From: Eudoraea chungangensis
Lineage (GTDB): Bacteria; Bacteroidota; Bacteroidia; Flavobacteriales; Flavobacteriaceae
NCBI RefSeq assembly: GCF_029360665.1
Contig: NZ_JARDUB010000006.1
Location: 62,001 to 126,000 of the forward strand
Direction: 5' to 3'
DNA length: 64,000 nt
Under the pieces are notes generated by a model. It saw only the letters and a list, made by a program, of their open reading frames with translations. It was not told where the DNA came from and searched no databases. Shown one piece after another: positions 43,031-51,912 of this stretch. Position 1 is the stretch's first letter. Each line of letters opens with the position of its first letter. The translations under genes and the position numbers were made by a program.

Positions 43031-44029
43031 CTATTTTTCTACTAAATCGCCATTTGGGTATTTGGCAAACCTGCCTTTGTCCCTGTCATGCACATTATCG
43101 GCATGTGGCCAGGGCCAGCCCCCAAATTGAGTTAGTCGATACTCTTCCATAGCCTGTTGAATTTCTTGCTGGGTGTTCATAACAAAAGGGCCGTATTTGG
43201 CTACTGGTTCGTTTATCGGTTTTCCTTGCAATAAGAGAAAGTGCGATTTCTTTTCCCCGTTCAAGATTTTTACAGATGTCTTGGCGTTTAAAGACAAACC
43301 ATGGTCTGGATTAATTGTTTTTCCATCAATGGATACACTCTCTCCTTCATAGTAATACAAAGTTCTATTTACATCTGATGCGGCTGAGGGTATAGTAAGT
43401 GTGCCTTTAGGAGCTAAGTGTATGTTCCAGATAGCCACTTCGTTTTCAGCCTTATTAGCCCAAGAATTGGGTGCGGGTTCAGGTGCTTTAGTTTCCAAAA
43501 ATCTTCCGGCAATTACTTTAATCTCTGCATCTTCCTGTTGTATTACTGGGATATCCTCGTGCCATAACATTTTAAAATGAGGGTCTACAAATTTATTAGC
43601 CTTAGGCAGGTTAATCCAAATCTGAAACAACTCTAAAGGGTTCTCTTTGTCTGTATGTAATAATGGAAACATTTCCGAATGTTGTACCCCCCTGCCAGCG
43701 GTCATCCATTGCACATCTCCTAAACCAAACCTTCCAGCAGCTCCTAGAGAGTCCGAATGATCACAAAAACCTTTATTTACAATAGTTACAGTCTCGAAGC
43801 CACGATGCGGATGATAGGGAAATCCAGGAATTGTTTGGCCATGATACATTCTCCAACCATCTTTAAGGGTAAAGTCGTTCCCTAAATTTCTGCCTTCTAA
43901 AGAAACAGCTGGTTCCATTTGCTCGTTGCCTATGGGATAATGATCTAAATGATAAACGCAGAATAAGAAAGGGTCTTCTGTTTCCCAAGGAAAGCCAAGG
44001 GGAAAAATTCTTTTTATAGCAGTACTCAT
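43031..44029 (-). CDS. Pirin family protein
   Basis: The 332-residue bicupin carries the pirin iron-site block YHPHRGFETVTIVNKG, with further His in WMTAGRGVQHSEMF, and the second cupin half with GESVSIDGKT. Bacterial pirins include quercetinase-type dioxygenases and redox-linked proteins. It lies 20 bp downstream of the VOC gene on the same strand; together with the genes upstream it may form a stress-related run. No substrate can be named. Confidence 0.92.
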   Translation of the reverse strand: MSTAIKRIFPLGFPWETEDPFLFCVYHLDHYPIGNEQMEPAVSLEGRNLGNDFTLKDGWRMYHGQTIPGFPYHPHRGFETVTIVNKGFCDHSDSLGAAGRFGLGDVQWMTAGRGVQHSEMFPLLHTDKENPLELFQIWINLPKANKFVDPHFKMLWHEDIPVIQQEDAEIKVIAGRFLETKAPEPAPNSWANKAENEVAIWNIHLAPKGTLTIPSAASDVNRTLYYYEGESVSIDGKTINPDHGLSLNAKTSVKILNGEKKSHFLLLQGKPINEPVAKYGPFVMNTQQEIQQAMEEYRLTQFGGWPWPHADNVHDRDKGRFAKYPNGDLVEK

Positions 44030-44049
44030 AATAATTCTAATTTTTAAAA

Positions 44050-44493
44050 CTAATGTTTAGCGGTATTAATCTCCACCCAATTATCTTCCGGATCCTGAAC
44101 ATATATCTGTTTCACCCCATCAGCTCTATCTGTAACGGCATTTTTCTTTCCGGGCCAATCCCAATAGGTAATGCCTTTTTTCTCCAGATAAATGATTAAC
44201 TGGTCTAAGTTCTGGGTTGCCAAACACAGATGAACACTTTTGTTTTTGTCTCGGCTAACTTGATCTTTCCCAATTAAATGCAGCTGCGAGTTACCATGGA
44301 TTTTAAACCATCTAAACCCTTTGGATGCCGAAGGATGTGGTATTTCTTCTAGCTTTAATACCTCTGCATAAAAATCTCCAGTGGTTTTAAGGTCTTCCAC
44401 TATAAATGAATAGTGATCATATTGAAAATCAAAATCTTGTGCGTTTATATTTAAATAAACACTTAACATAAATAAAAAAGCTATTTTGCGCAT
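44050..44493 (-). CDS. VOC (glyoxalase/bleomycin resistance-fold) protein, exported
   Basis: The 147-residue protein has a signal-like N-terminus (MRKIAFLFMLSVYLNINAQ) and a single VOC domain: DHYSFIVEDLKTTGDFYAEVL, then FKIHGNSQLHLIGKD and QIYVQDPEDNWVEIN, where His and Glu would bind metal. Export of a VOC protein is unusual but recurs in Flavobacteriia. It is followed by pirin at 20 bp. Confidence 0.87.
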   Translation of the reverse strand: MRKIAFLFMLSVYLNINAQDFDFQYDHYSFIVEDLKTTGDFYAEVLKLEEIPHPSASKGFRWFKIHGNSQLHLIGKDQVSRDKNKSVHLCLATQNLDQLIIYLEKKGITYWDWPGKKNAVTDRADGVKQIYVQDPEDNWVEINTAKH

Positions 44494-44539
44494 GAAGTAT
44501 AAAATTTATAGTTTAAAAAGTCCGTTTATGTTCATAATT

Positions 44540-45454
44540 TTACTCGTAGGAGACAAAGGCAAAGTGCTTCCCATCCGGAGACCATGAGGGAACATTTATA
44601 CTCCCTTGTCCGCCGGTAAAACTGGCAAGAGTTTTAATTTTATTGCTTGTTAGGTCATATAGTCTTAGGGATACCGCTTTCATTCCCGGGTGTTTGTCTC
44701 CCTGATCTTCATGATAGGATATATAGACAAAGTACCGCCCCGTAGGATCAGGGTGGGCAAACCAATTCGAATATTGGTCATCTGTAATTTGTTCTTTATT
44801 GCTTCCATCTGCCAACATTCTCCAGATTTCCATTTTTCCTGAACGCATCGAATTATAATATATATGTCTTCCGTCGTGCGCGTATTCCGGGCCGTCATCT
44901 AAACCTTCATCCGCTGTTAATTGTTCTTCAACACCGCCGTCTATGGAAATACGATAGATATCAAAATTCCCATCTCTATGGGCTGTATAGATTACTTTAT
45001 CACTTTTGGGTCCCCATCCATGCCAGTACGAGGGATACTTTTTTGTTACCAATATTGGTTCACCTCCCTCAATAGGTAAAATGTAAATTCTGGAACTACC
45101 TTTGGGTGCATTCTCAAAACCATCGTTATTACTTATTGCCAAAAGCCTCCCATCCGGAGATATTCCATGGTCGTTATTACAATTCTCTGCGCTTCCTGTA
45201 GGGAGCAAATCTTTAGAACTACCATCCGGGCTTACTTTATAAAGTAGTCCGTTTTGATTGATGAGCAGGTATTTTCCATCCGGACTCCAATTTGGTGCTT
45301 CAAAATGAGCATCCTCGGAATAGACGGGCGTTCGCTTCTCTTCATCTAAGGAGTAAATCTCTAAAATAGACTTTGCTGGATTGTTTTGTGCCTGCAATGA
45401 TAAATTAGTCATGCTAAGGAAAATTAAGGCTGAAAATAAAATTTTGGTTTTCAC
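44540..45454 (-). CDS. Secreted TolB-like beta-propeller protein
   Basis: The 304-residue protein has a signal peptide ending LQAQ and is built of WD40-like TolB repeats: APNWSPDGKYLLINQNG, GISPDGRLLAISNNDG, EYAHDGRHIYYNS, HPDPTGRYFVYIS and PSWSPDGKHFAFVSYE. At least five propeller blades are seen. Such proteins bind ligands or stabilise envelope complexes; no enzyme motif is present. The start codon is GTG. It sits 46 bp before the VOC gene. Confidence 0.87.
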   Translation of the reverse strand: MKTKILFSALIFLSMTNLSLQAQNNPAKSILEIYSLDEEKRTPVYSEDAHFEAPNWSPDGKYLLINQNGLLYKVSPDGSSKDLLPTGSAENCNNDHGISPDGRLLAISNNDGFENAPKGSSRIYILPIEGGEPILVTKKYPSYWHGWGPKSDKVIYTAHRDGNFDIYRISIDGGVEEQLTADEGLDDGPEYAHDGRHIYYNSMRSGKMEIWRMLADGSNKEQITDDQYSNWFAHPDPTGRYFVYISYHEDQGDKHPGMKAVSLRLYDLTSNKIKTLASFTGGQGSINVPSWSPDGKHFAFVSYE

Positions 45455-45508
45455 AGTTATTACTATTTAGGAATCAAACTACTTCTTAATCATTAGAAGG
45501 ATAGGAAA

Positions 45509-45940
45509 CTATCCTTTAAACTCAATTTTATTGTGTTCTCCGTCGCAATAGGGTTTATTTTCAGATGCTCCACATCTGCAAAAGGCTGTTACTCTTGTTT
45601 TCATTTCTGTGGTACCGTCTGCATTGGTCACTTCAATATCTCCATGAACTAAAAGTGGTCCATTTTGATTTACTGCAATTTTTGTCATGATTTCTGGTTT
45701 TAAAATTTCTTTTTCTTCGTTTTTCATTTTATAGGTAAGAGCGGCGGAAGGGCATTTGTCTATTTGCGCCTTTAATTCATCTACACTGGCATTCTCAGCC
45801 ACAATCCAGGGCTTTTTTTTAGGATCATATACCTTAGGAAGCATAGATACGCATATCGCTGCGTGAATGCATTTTTGAGGCTTCCATACTACGGTTAAAT
45901 TTCCGTTAGTATATTCTTTTATTATTTCTCTCGTTCCCAT
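45509..45940 (-). CDS. Ferredoxin-like (Fer4_19) plus CDGSH iron-sulfur protein
   Basis: The 143-residue cytosolic protein joins two iron-sulfur modules. The N-terminal half has KCIHAAIC and a later KCPSAAL, typical of the Fer4_19/4Fe-4S domain. The C-terminal half has CRCGASENKPYCDGEH, a CDGSH [2Fe-2S] site with three Cys and one His. Such proteins act in electron transfer or redox sensing. It begins 11 bp after the M20 amidohydrolase stop, so the two are likely co-translated. Confidence 0.92.
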   Translation of the reverse strand: MGTREIIKEYTNGNLTVVWKPQKCIHAAICVSMLPKVYDPKKKPWIVAENASVDELKAQIDKCPSAALTYKMKNEEKEILKPEIMTKIAVNQNGPLLVHGDIEVTNADGTTEMKTRVTAFCRCGASENKPYCDGEHNKIEFKG

Positions 45941-45951
45941 GGTGTATTTTC

Positions 45952-47379
45952 TTATTTGTTCGATTCTATTGGTGGTGGACCGTCTGGGATATTAGGGGTG
46001 TAAACTTCCTCTCCTTTTCGCTCAATAAACTCTTGTTTAATAGCAGCAACTAGACTCTCACTTTGAAAAAGATCCACTGCTGTCATTCCTAATGCTTTTG
46101 CCGCATAAAGCATTCCTTTATGTCCAATACTCATACCCCCACATGCTACGACAGCCCATGAATGCCAAGGCGTATCTATGGGAGCGGTGGTAACCCTCAG
46201 ATTAATATTTGCTACATTCCAACTAACATCTCCTACATCCGTTGAGCCCCCTCCCGGATTTTCTTTTGTTTCTCTAAGGGGAAGCACTTTACTATCCATC
46301 CCAACCTGAGGTTTTTCGGTGGCTAGTTGTATTTTTTTGCCAAAAGCTTCTTCTTCTTCTGTGTAGCTTATCTCACCGAGAAGTTCTAAGTTGTTTTGCA
46401 TTACTTCGCCGCCTTTTCTATTTACTAATACTTCATAAATCCCAGAAATTAGCGAAATCTTGTAATCCACATTAGCCATAATAGCTGCGCCTTCGGCCAT
46501 TTCTTTAATTCGTTTATAAACCGGCATAACACCACTCCTTTTACTATCTCTTACGCGAACCCAGAGCTTGGCGTAATCGGGAACCACGTTTACTACTTGC
46601 CCGCCATCCTGAATATGGTAGTGAACCCGAACGGTAGGTTTTATGTGTTCTCTATAATAATTAATTCCTGTTGTATAAAGTTCCAACGCATCTGAGGCAC
46701 TTCTACCATTCCAAGGATCATGGGAGGCATGTGCCGCCTGTCCAAAGAATTCCACTTTAAAATCTACCAAAGCCAATGTGCTCTGCACATCTGCTTCGGT
46801 ATTAGCCCCTGGGTGCCAACTTAAGTTAACGTCAACATCGTCCCACAGGCCGTCTCTAACCATCCAAATCTTTCCAAAGAATTTCTCCTCTGCTGGGGTT
46901 CCATAAAAGCGTACCGTACCATTAAGCTTACCTTCTTCCATTAAGTTTTTAACTGCAATAGCGGCAGCGAGGCTTGCTGTGCCAAATAGATTGTGTCCGC
47001 AACCATGGCCTGCGGCACCTTCAACGAGCGCTTCTTTGGTGGGCTGCGCTTTCTGAGAAATGCCAGGGAGGGCATCGAACTCTCCAAGTATTCCGATTAC
47101 GGGTTTTCCGGATCCAAAGGTAGCAGTAAAGGCAGTGGGCATTCCAGCCAGACCTCTTTCTACTTTAAACCCATTTTTTTCAGCATAATCTGCTAGAATC
47201 TTGGAAGAACCTTGTTCATTAAAGGCGGTTTCGGCTAAGGACCAAATCTCGTCACTAATGGCAATCAGCTCTTTCTGGTTGTCTTCTATAAAAGATACAA
47301 CCTGTCTTTTATTTCGGTCCATTTGCTGGGCCGAGGCCATAGTGGCGGAAATAAAAAATAGAAATAATACTTTCTTCAT
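45952..47379 (-). CDS. M20 family amidohydrolase/metallopeptidase (AbgB-like), exported
   Basis: The 475-residue exported protein (signal ending ASAQQ) is an M20D peptidase/amidohydrolase: GILGEFDALPGIS, GHGCGHNLFG (metal site), GTPAEEKFFGK and the dimerisation segment WHPGANTEADVQS. It resembles p-aminobenzoyl-glutamate hydrolase AbgB and other secreted amidohydrolases that cleave acyl-amino acids. It lies directly upstream of the Fe-S protein gene. The NTF2-like gene is 122 bp upstream. Confidence 0.92.
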   Translation of the reverse strand: MKKVLFLFFISATMASAQQMDRNKRQVVSFIEDNQKELIAISDEIWSLAETAFNEQGSSKILADYAEKNGFKVERGLAGMPTAFTATFGSGKPVIGILGEFDALPGISQKAQPTKEALVEGAAGHGCGHNLFGTASLAAAIAVKNLMEEGKLNGTVRFYGTPAEEKFFGKIWMVRDGLWDDVDVNLSWHPGANTEADVQSTLALVDFKVEFFGQAAHASHDPWNGRSASDALELYTTGINYYREHIKPTVRVHYHIQDGGQVVNVVPDYAKLWVRVRDSKRSGVMPVYKRIKEMAEGAAIMANVDYKISLISGIYEVLVNRKGGEVMQNNLELLGEISYTEEEEAFGKKIQLATEKPQVGMDSKVLPLRETKENPGGGSTDVGDVSWNVANINLRVTTAPIDTPWHSWAVVACGGMSIGHKGMLYAAKALGMTAVDLFQSESLVAAIKQEFIERKGEEVYTPNIPDGPPPIESNK

Positions 47380-47501
47380 GTAGAAATTATGTCTTTGTTA
47401 GATCTTCTCTAAATCTACAATTTTTTATTAGCTTAACCTATGGCATTTAAAAAAGTCACCAAAGTAAAGTGACTCTAAAGATAGCGGACATAAATGTTGT
47501 G

Positions 47502-47861
47502 CTAAAATGAGTAAAAGAACTGCTCTCTTACTATTTTTCCATCTTTTACTTCATAGACACATAATTCATCCATTTGTTGTCTGCCTCTATCTTTAAAGGT
47601 TACATCAAAGGACATGCGCATGCTAAAATGATTTCCTGCCACCATGGGCTCAGATACTTTAGCGGTATGAAATTCTTGGACATTATTAATCCAGTCTTCA
47701 CTTTTTTGATATACTGCCTTTATACCAGTTGAAGTTTCATTTGGCATCCCCGGCATCTCTTGGCTCACAATGCTATCATCATAAAGATCATTAATGGCCT
47801 CTAGAAACTTACCTTCACGGCATCTCTCAATTAATTTGTTTGCAACGTCGTTAGTACTCAT
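47502..47861 (-). CDS. SnoaL-like / NTF2-family protein
   Basis: The 119-residue cytosolic protein has the NTF2/SnoaL pattern: NKLIERCREGKFLEAINDLY, DDSIVSQEMPGMPNETSTG, HTAKVSEPMVAGNHFSMRM and the closing QQMDELCVYEVKDGKIVREQF strands. It is the short soluble form of a fold that occurs five times in this window. It is a single gene with no obvious operon partner and unknown ligand. Confidence 0.85.
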   Translation of the reverse strand: MSTNDVANKLIERCREGKFLEAINDLYDDSIVSQEMPGMPNETSTGIKAVYQKSEDWINNVQEFHTAKVSEPMVAGNHFSMRMSFDVTFKDRGRQQMDELCVYEVKDGKIVREQFFYSF

Positions 47862-47950
47862 ATTGGGTTGTTTTTAAGTGTTCTAGTTTAAATTTAGAAA
47901 ATTAAAAACAACTTTATGGTAAGGTAGTGTTAATCTTATGGTTGGGTCGC

Positions 47951-49261
47951 TTACTGAAGGGCTTGCTTGTAAACTGCCAAGCATCTTTCACGTGCCATCT
48001 TATGATCTACCATTTTGTTAGGGTAGGTCAGTTCTTGCAATTCCGGTACCCACTTCTGAATGTATGCCAAGTCTTTGTCGAACTTAACTACCTGGGTAGT
48101 GGGGTTAAAAATTCTAAAATAGGGAGCGGCATCAACCCCACTGCCTGCTGCCCACTGCCAGTTGCCCACATTGCTACTCAGTTCAAAATCTAATAGCTTC
48201 TGTGCAAAATATGCTTCTCCCCAGCGCCAGTCTATCAGCAGATGCTTACATAAAAAACTGGCTACAAGCATCCTAACGCGATTATGCATATAGCCTGTAG
48301 CATTGAGTTCTCTCATACCGGCGTCTACAAGTGGGTATCCAGTATTGCCATTTTTCCATTTTACAAAATCGTCCGGATCGTTTCGCCATTTAATTCTATC
48401 GTATTTGGGTTTGAAGGCATATTGAATAGTTTTTGGAAAATGCCAAAGAATCTGCATAAAAAACTCTCGCCATATTAGTTCGTTCCAAAAGGTTTCTTGT
48501 TGGCTTTTCTGAGCTGTGGTGACAATCTGCCGGATAGAAACCGTACCAAAGCGCAGATGAGGCCCAAGTCTGGAAGTCCCATGTATGGCGGCCGGTAGAT
48601 TCCGTGTGTTGGCATAACTGCCAACAAAGCTTGGCGTAAGAAAATATGGTTTTACTTTTATTTCCGATTTGCAAAATCCAATTTCGGAAAGACTCAGATT
48701 TGGAAGATCTGTGTCTTGTATACAATGGTCTAGATGTATCCTAGAGTCATAGGACATTTTAGGATTTTGTGCAGCAAACAATGCCTTCCATTTTCGCATA
48801 TAAGGAGTGTACACTACATAGGGTTTACCATCATCTTTAACCACCTCATCCTTTTCAAATATAACCTGGTCTTTGTATGTTTTAAATGGAATTTCTAAAT
48901 TTTCAAGTGCTTGTTGTATCTCTTTGTCTCGTTCTGAGGCATATGGCTCATAATCTCTATTGGTAAACACCTTCTGTATGCTAAAGTTTTTAGATAAAAG
49001 TTTGAACACCTCTATGGGATCTCCAAAATACAGGCCCAGGGAGGATTTATGCTTGGCCTTTAGCTCTTCTCGTATAGTTTGTAGCGTATTGTGAAGGAAA
49101 GAAACTCTTGGATCCTCGGGTTCCAAAGCTTCCAGAATGTTTTTGTCGAAAATAAAAATTGGTAGAACGGGATAGTTAGACTGCAAAGCATTGTAGAGTC
49201 CAACATTGTCATGAAGTCTCAAGTCTCTTCTAAACCAGAAAACTGCGACTTTCGTCTTCAT
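47951..49261 (-). CDS. Deoxyribodipyrimidine photolyase/cryptochrome
   Basis: The 436-residue flavoprotein has the photolyase N-domain (VFWFRRDLRLHDNVGL) and FAD-binding C-domain: GTSRLGPHLRFGTVSIR, WRNDPDDFVKWKNGNTGYPLVDAGM, YMHNRVRMLVASFL and NWQWAAGSGVDAAPYFRIFNP. This is the class I CPD photolyase/cryptochrome type, repairing UV-induced pyrimidine dimers with blue light. It ends the tight SRPBCC-SDR-photolyase operon, three bases after the SDR stop. Whether it repairs CPD, acts as a cryptochrome, or both cannot be fixed by sequence alone. Confidence 0.95.
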   Translation of the reverse strand: MKTKVAVFWFRRDLRLHDNVGLYNALQSNYPVLPIFIFDKNILEALEPEDPRVSFLHNTLQTIREELKAKHKSSLGLYFGDPIEVFKLLSKNFSIQKVFTNRDYEPYASERDKEIQQALENLEIPFKTYKDQVIFEKDEVVKDDGKPYVVYTPYMRKWKALFAAQNPKMSYDSRIHLDHCIQDTDLPNLSLSEIGFCKSEIKVKPYFLTPSFVGSYANTRNLPAAIHGTSRLGPHLRFGTVSIRQIVTTAQKSQQETFWNELIWREFFMQILWHFPKTIQYAFKPKYDRIKWRNDPDDFVKWKNGNTGYPLVDAGMRELNATGYMHNRVRMLVASFLCKHLLIDWRWGEAYFAQKLLDFELSSNVGNWQWAAGSGVDAAPYFRIFNPTTQVVKFDKDLAYIQKWVPELQELTYPNKMVDHKMARERCLAVYKQALQ

Positions 49262-49264
49262 ACC

Positions 49265-49954
49265 TTATAGATTTAGTGATGATATCCCCCCGTCAACACC
49301 AAATACCTGTCCCGTTATCCAACTGCTTTTTTTACTAAGCAGAAACGCCGCCATGTGCGCAGAATCTTCTGCCTCCCCATACCGCTGCAGAGGGTGACGT
49401 TGAGACATAGCTTCTTTTTTTCTATCATTGTTTAAAAGACGTCCGGCCAATGGCGTATCTGTAAGGGAGGGAGCTATAATATTAGCCCTGATTTTTGGAG
49501 CGTATTCAGCGGCGATAGATTTCACAAAACCTTCAACAGCACCTTTAGATGCGGCCACACTGCTATGAAATGGCATACCTTTACCGACTGCGACTGTACT
49601 AAAAAAAACCATACTGCTATTTTCAGACATTAGGCCTATTACCTCTTTAACCACACGTACCAAGGAAAAAAAGTTAAGGTTCATGTCTTCTTCGAAGGTA
49701 GTGATATTTAACATCTTAAATGGTTTAAGATTTATGCTACCCGGACAAAACACAAAGCCTTTAATAACAGAAGGTAAGGAACTAATATCTAATGTATCAC
49801 TTAAAACATCAAATGGTATGTGATTCACATTCATTCCTTCTAGTCCTTCTTTGGTTCTGCTGGCTACAAATACTTCATAATCCTGATCTATTAATTCAAC
49901 AATAGCCTTGCCAATACCATAGGAACCACCTATTAATAATACTGCTTCTCTCAT
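49265..49954 (-). CDS. SDR-family oxidoreductase
   Basis: The 229-residue SDR has the motif VLLIGGSYGIGKAIVEL (GGSYGIG), AASKGAVEGFVKSIAAEYAPKI (catalytic helix; the usual YxxxK Tyr appears as Ala/Ser in SSVAASKG, so activity needs care) and TGQVFGVDGGIS at the end. It lies between the SRPBCC gene (1-bp gap) and the photolyase gene (3-bp gap). This trio is commonly linked with light and carotenoid/oxidative-stress loci in Flavobacteriia. Confidence 0.87.
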   Translation of the reverse strand: MREAVLLIGGSYGIGKAIVELIDQDYEVFVASRTKEGLEGMNVNHIPFDVLSDTLDISSLPSVIKGFVFCPGSINLKPFKMLNITTFEEDMNLNFFSLVRVVKEVIGLMSENSSMVFFSTVAVGKGMPFHSSVAASKGAVEGFVKSIAAEYAPKIRANIIAPSLTDTPLAGRLLNNDRKKEAMSQRHPLQRYGEAEDSAHMAAFLLSKKSSWITGQVFGVDGGISSLNL

Positions 49955-49955
49955 T

Positions 49956-50453
49956 TTATATAGATCTTAAATTAAGTTCGTTTGTAGTGTTTTTCATCTT
50001 TCCAAATAACTCCTCAAGCTTATTTTCACGATAGGCAAAAATCTTTTTGAGCTGCCTTTTTACCAAGATGGGATGCATCATCTGACCGATAATTCCAAAG
50101 GGAAGTTTGTAGTCTATGACGTCTTCCATAGCAACACCCCCATCGATTTCTCTTATAAAATGTTTGTGATGCCAGAGTGCATATGGTCCAAAACGTTGCT
50201 CGTCTACAAAATAACTACCTTCCTTTACATGTGTTATTTCGGTAACCCATTTTGTCTTAATTCCTGCAAATGGTGATACGATATACTGAATAATTTGCCC
50301 TGGAAACATCTTTCTGTCTGCTCCATCCAGTATATTAAACCCCATATGTTCTGGAGTGATTACTTTTAAATTGGCCGGGCTAGATAAAAAATCCCATGCC
50401 TCCTTTTTTGACATAGGTAAATACTGTACAGCCTTTAATTGGTAAAGTTGCAT
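49956..50453 (-). CDS. SRPBCC-family protein (polyketide cyclase/ligand-binding fold)
   Basis: The protein begins MQLYQLKAVQYLPMSKKEA, typical for this SRPBCC group. It then has LKVITPEHMGF, IIQYIVSPFAGIKTKWVTEI and YFVDEQRFGPYALWHHKHF. A longer frame reaching 50516 adds 21 residues with no family match; the ATG at 50453 is preferred and has a -7 box TAGCTTTG about 15 bases upstream. Such proteins bind hydrophobic ligands. Relatives are annotated as cell-division inhibitor-like proteins, without firm support. It opens the operon to the SDR and photolyase genes. Confidence 0.85.
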   Translation of the reverse strand: MQLYQLKAVQYLPMSKKEAWDFLSSPANLKVITPEHMGFNILDGADRKMFPGQIIQYIVSPFAGIKTKWVTEITHVKEGSYFVDEQRFGPYALWHHKHFIREIDGGVAMEDVIDYKLPFGIIGQMMHPILVKRQLKKIFAYRENKLEELFGKMKNTTNELNLRSI

Positions 50454-50467
50454 AAAATGATTTTTGA

Positions 50468-50475
50468 CAAAGCTA
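50468..50475 (-). promoter_or_regulatory. -7 box of the SRPBCC-SDR-photolyase operon
   Basis: On the minus strand TAGCTTTG fits TAnnTTTG, 15 bases before the preferred ATG. It lies inside the longer frame, supporting the shorter start. No good -33 box was seen. Confidence 0.45.
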
Positions 50476-50651
50476 AAAGCATTTTTGTTTAATATAAAAT
50501 ATAAATTGTTAAACAATAACTAAAGTATAGAACTATTGCAGCGTTAAACCATTGCGGGGTTAAATTATAGTAGGTCTATCTATCTAACTGAATATCCATA
50601 CTTTATAACTAAAACTCTCTTTGAACGTTGCAATATTTAGTACATTTCGGC

Positions 50652-51821
50652 ATGCAAAGGATTTATTCATTTGGACTTCTATTGTGTTTACTAGGACTTC
50701 CTACTGACAGTTTTTCGCAGCTTGCTGCGGAACTTGTTGGTACCTTGCCAATTGAAATAGCAGAATCTTCCGGACTTATTTTCTACAAAGACAAGTTAAT
50801 AACGCATAACGATTCTGGCAATACGCCGGAACTTTTTGAGATAGATACCACTAGTCTAGAAATTACCAGGACAGTAAGGATTTCGAATGCCACAAATGTA
50901 GATTGGGAAGATATTACACAGGATAATGAGTATATTTATATCGGTGATATTGGAAATAATCGAGGCGAAAGGAGAGATTTGAAAATTTACAGAGTCAGCA
51001 AGTCTCAATACGATTTTCAGAATGAAGTAGAAGCAGAGCTTATCTCTTTTAGCTACGAAGATCAGGTAGATTTTTCCGGTGGCGCCAATTCAGACTGGGA
51101 TGCAGAAGCACTTATTGCCGTAAAGGATTCCTTACTAATTTTTACCAAACAATGGATAAGTGAGAACTCGAAGACTTATAGCATTCCGAAGCAAACGGGA
51201 GAATATATCGCTAGAAGTAACAGCTCATTGATTATTAATGGATTAGTAACTGGGGCTACTTATGACATAGCGGGAGATTGTGCTTATTTACTTGGTTATA
51301 GTCCCAGATTACAACCTTTTGTATTAACTCTTACAAACCCCCTGCATCCAGAAGAAGGCCAGGTTGATAATGCTAAAGAATTCCTGAATGTTAGTTTGGC
51401 ACAGGCGGAAGGAATTGCATGGAATGGGCTAAACACTATTTTTATTTCTTCGGAAAGGTTTCAAAATAGCAGTCCGCCTATATCCCTGCAGCCTCAATTG
51501 TACAAATACCATATTTCTTCAAAGTCCACTAGTCCTGAAGTTACTCCTCCAGAAAGCCCAATTGACAGCTTTAATTCTAGAGAATATTCTCTACAAATCT
51601 ATCCTTCAAAAAATTTTAAAAATATCCGGTATAGTTTGGAAACCCAATCCGTAATTTTCGGAAGGGCAATTTTTGATGCAATGGGTCGCAGAGTTCACTT
51701 TAGTGAATTCTCATCATTTGAAGGAAATGAAATCAATTTAACCCATATGGAAACAGCAGTGTATTACCTTACTTTTTATTTGCAAAACACAACTATCTCT
51801 AAGCCTTTTATACTTAAATAG
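50652..51821 (+). CDS. T9SS-secreted protein with a beta-propeller-like domain
   Basis: The protein has a signal peptide (start MQRIYSFGLLLCLLGL, ending in DSFSQ), a propeller-like repeat region (for example SSGLIFYKDKLITHNDSG, then NEYIYIGDIGNNRGERRD) and a C-terminal tail of about 80 residues with the type IX sorting pattern, ending YYLTFYLQNTTISKPFILK. It is exported and probably anchored to or released at the cell surface. The upstream TTG frame would add 8 residues; the ATG at 50652 gives a proper signal peptide. Ligand unknown. It is divergent from the SRPBCC operon. Confidence 0.85.
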   Translation: MQRIYSFGLLLCLLGLPTDSFSQLAAELVGTLPIEIAESSGLIFYKDKLITHNDSGNTPELFEIDTTSLEITRTVRISNATNVDWEDITQDNEYIYIGDIGNNRGERRDLKIYRVSKSQYDFQNEVEAELISFSYEDQVDFSGGANSDWDAEALIAVKDSLLIFTKQWISENSKTYSIPKQTGEYIARSNSSLIINGLVTGATYDIAGDCAYLLGYSPRLQPFVLTLTNPLHPEEGQVDNAKEFLNVSLAQAEGIAWNGLNTIFISSERFQNSSPPISLQPQLYKYHISSKSTSPEVTPPESPIDSFNSREYSLQIYPSKNFKNIRYSLETQSVIFGRAIFDAMGRRVHFSEFSSFEGNEINLTHMETAVYYLTFYLQNTTISKPFILK

Positions 51822-51879
51822 GTGGGGAGATATTACTTTATTTAAGGAATTGTTAACAAAGGTTAGAAGTCAATTTCGC

Positions 51880-51887
51880 TAGTTTTG
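51880..51887 (+). promoter_or_regulatory. -7 box of the DUF2911 gene
   Basis: TAGTTTTG fits TAnnTTTG with the ATG 26 bases downstream. The nearest TTG is 27 bases upstream, too far for an ideal -33, so confidence is limited. Confidence 0.45.
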
Positions 51888-51912
51888 TTACAACTATAAA
51901 AACCTAAATAAA

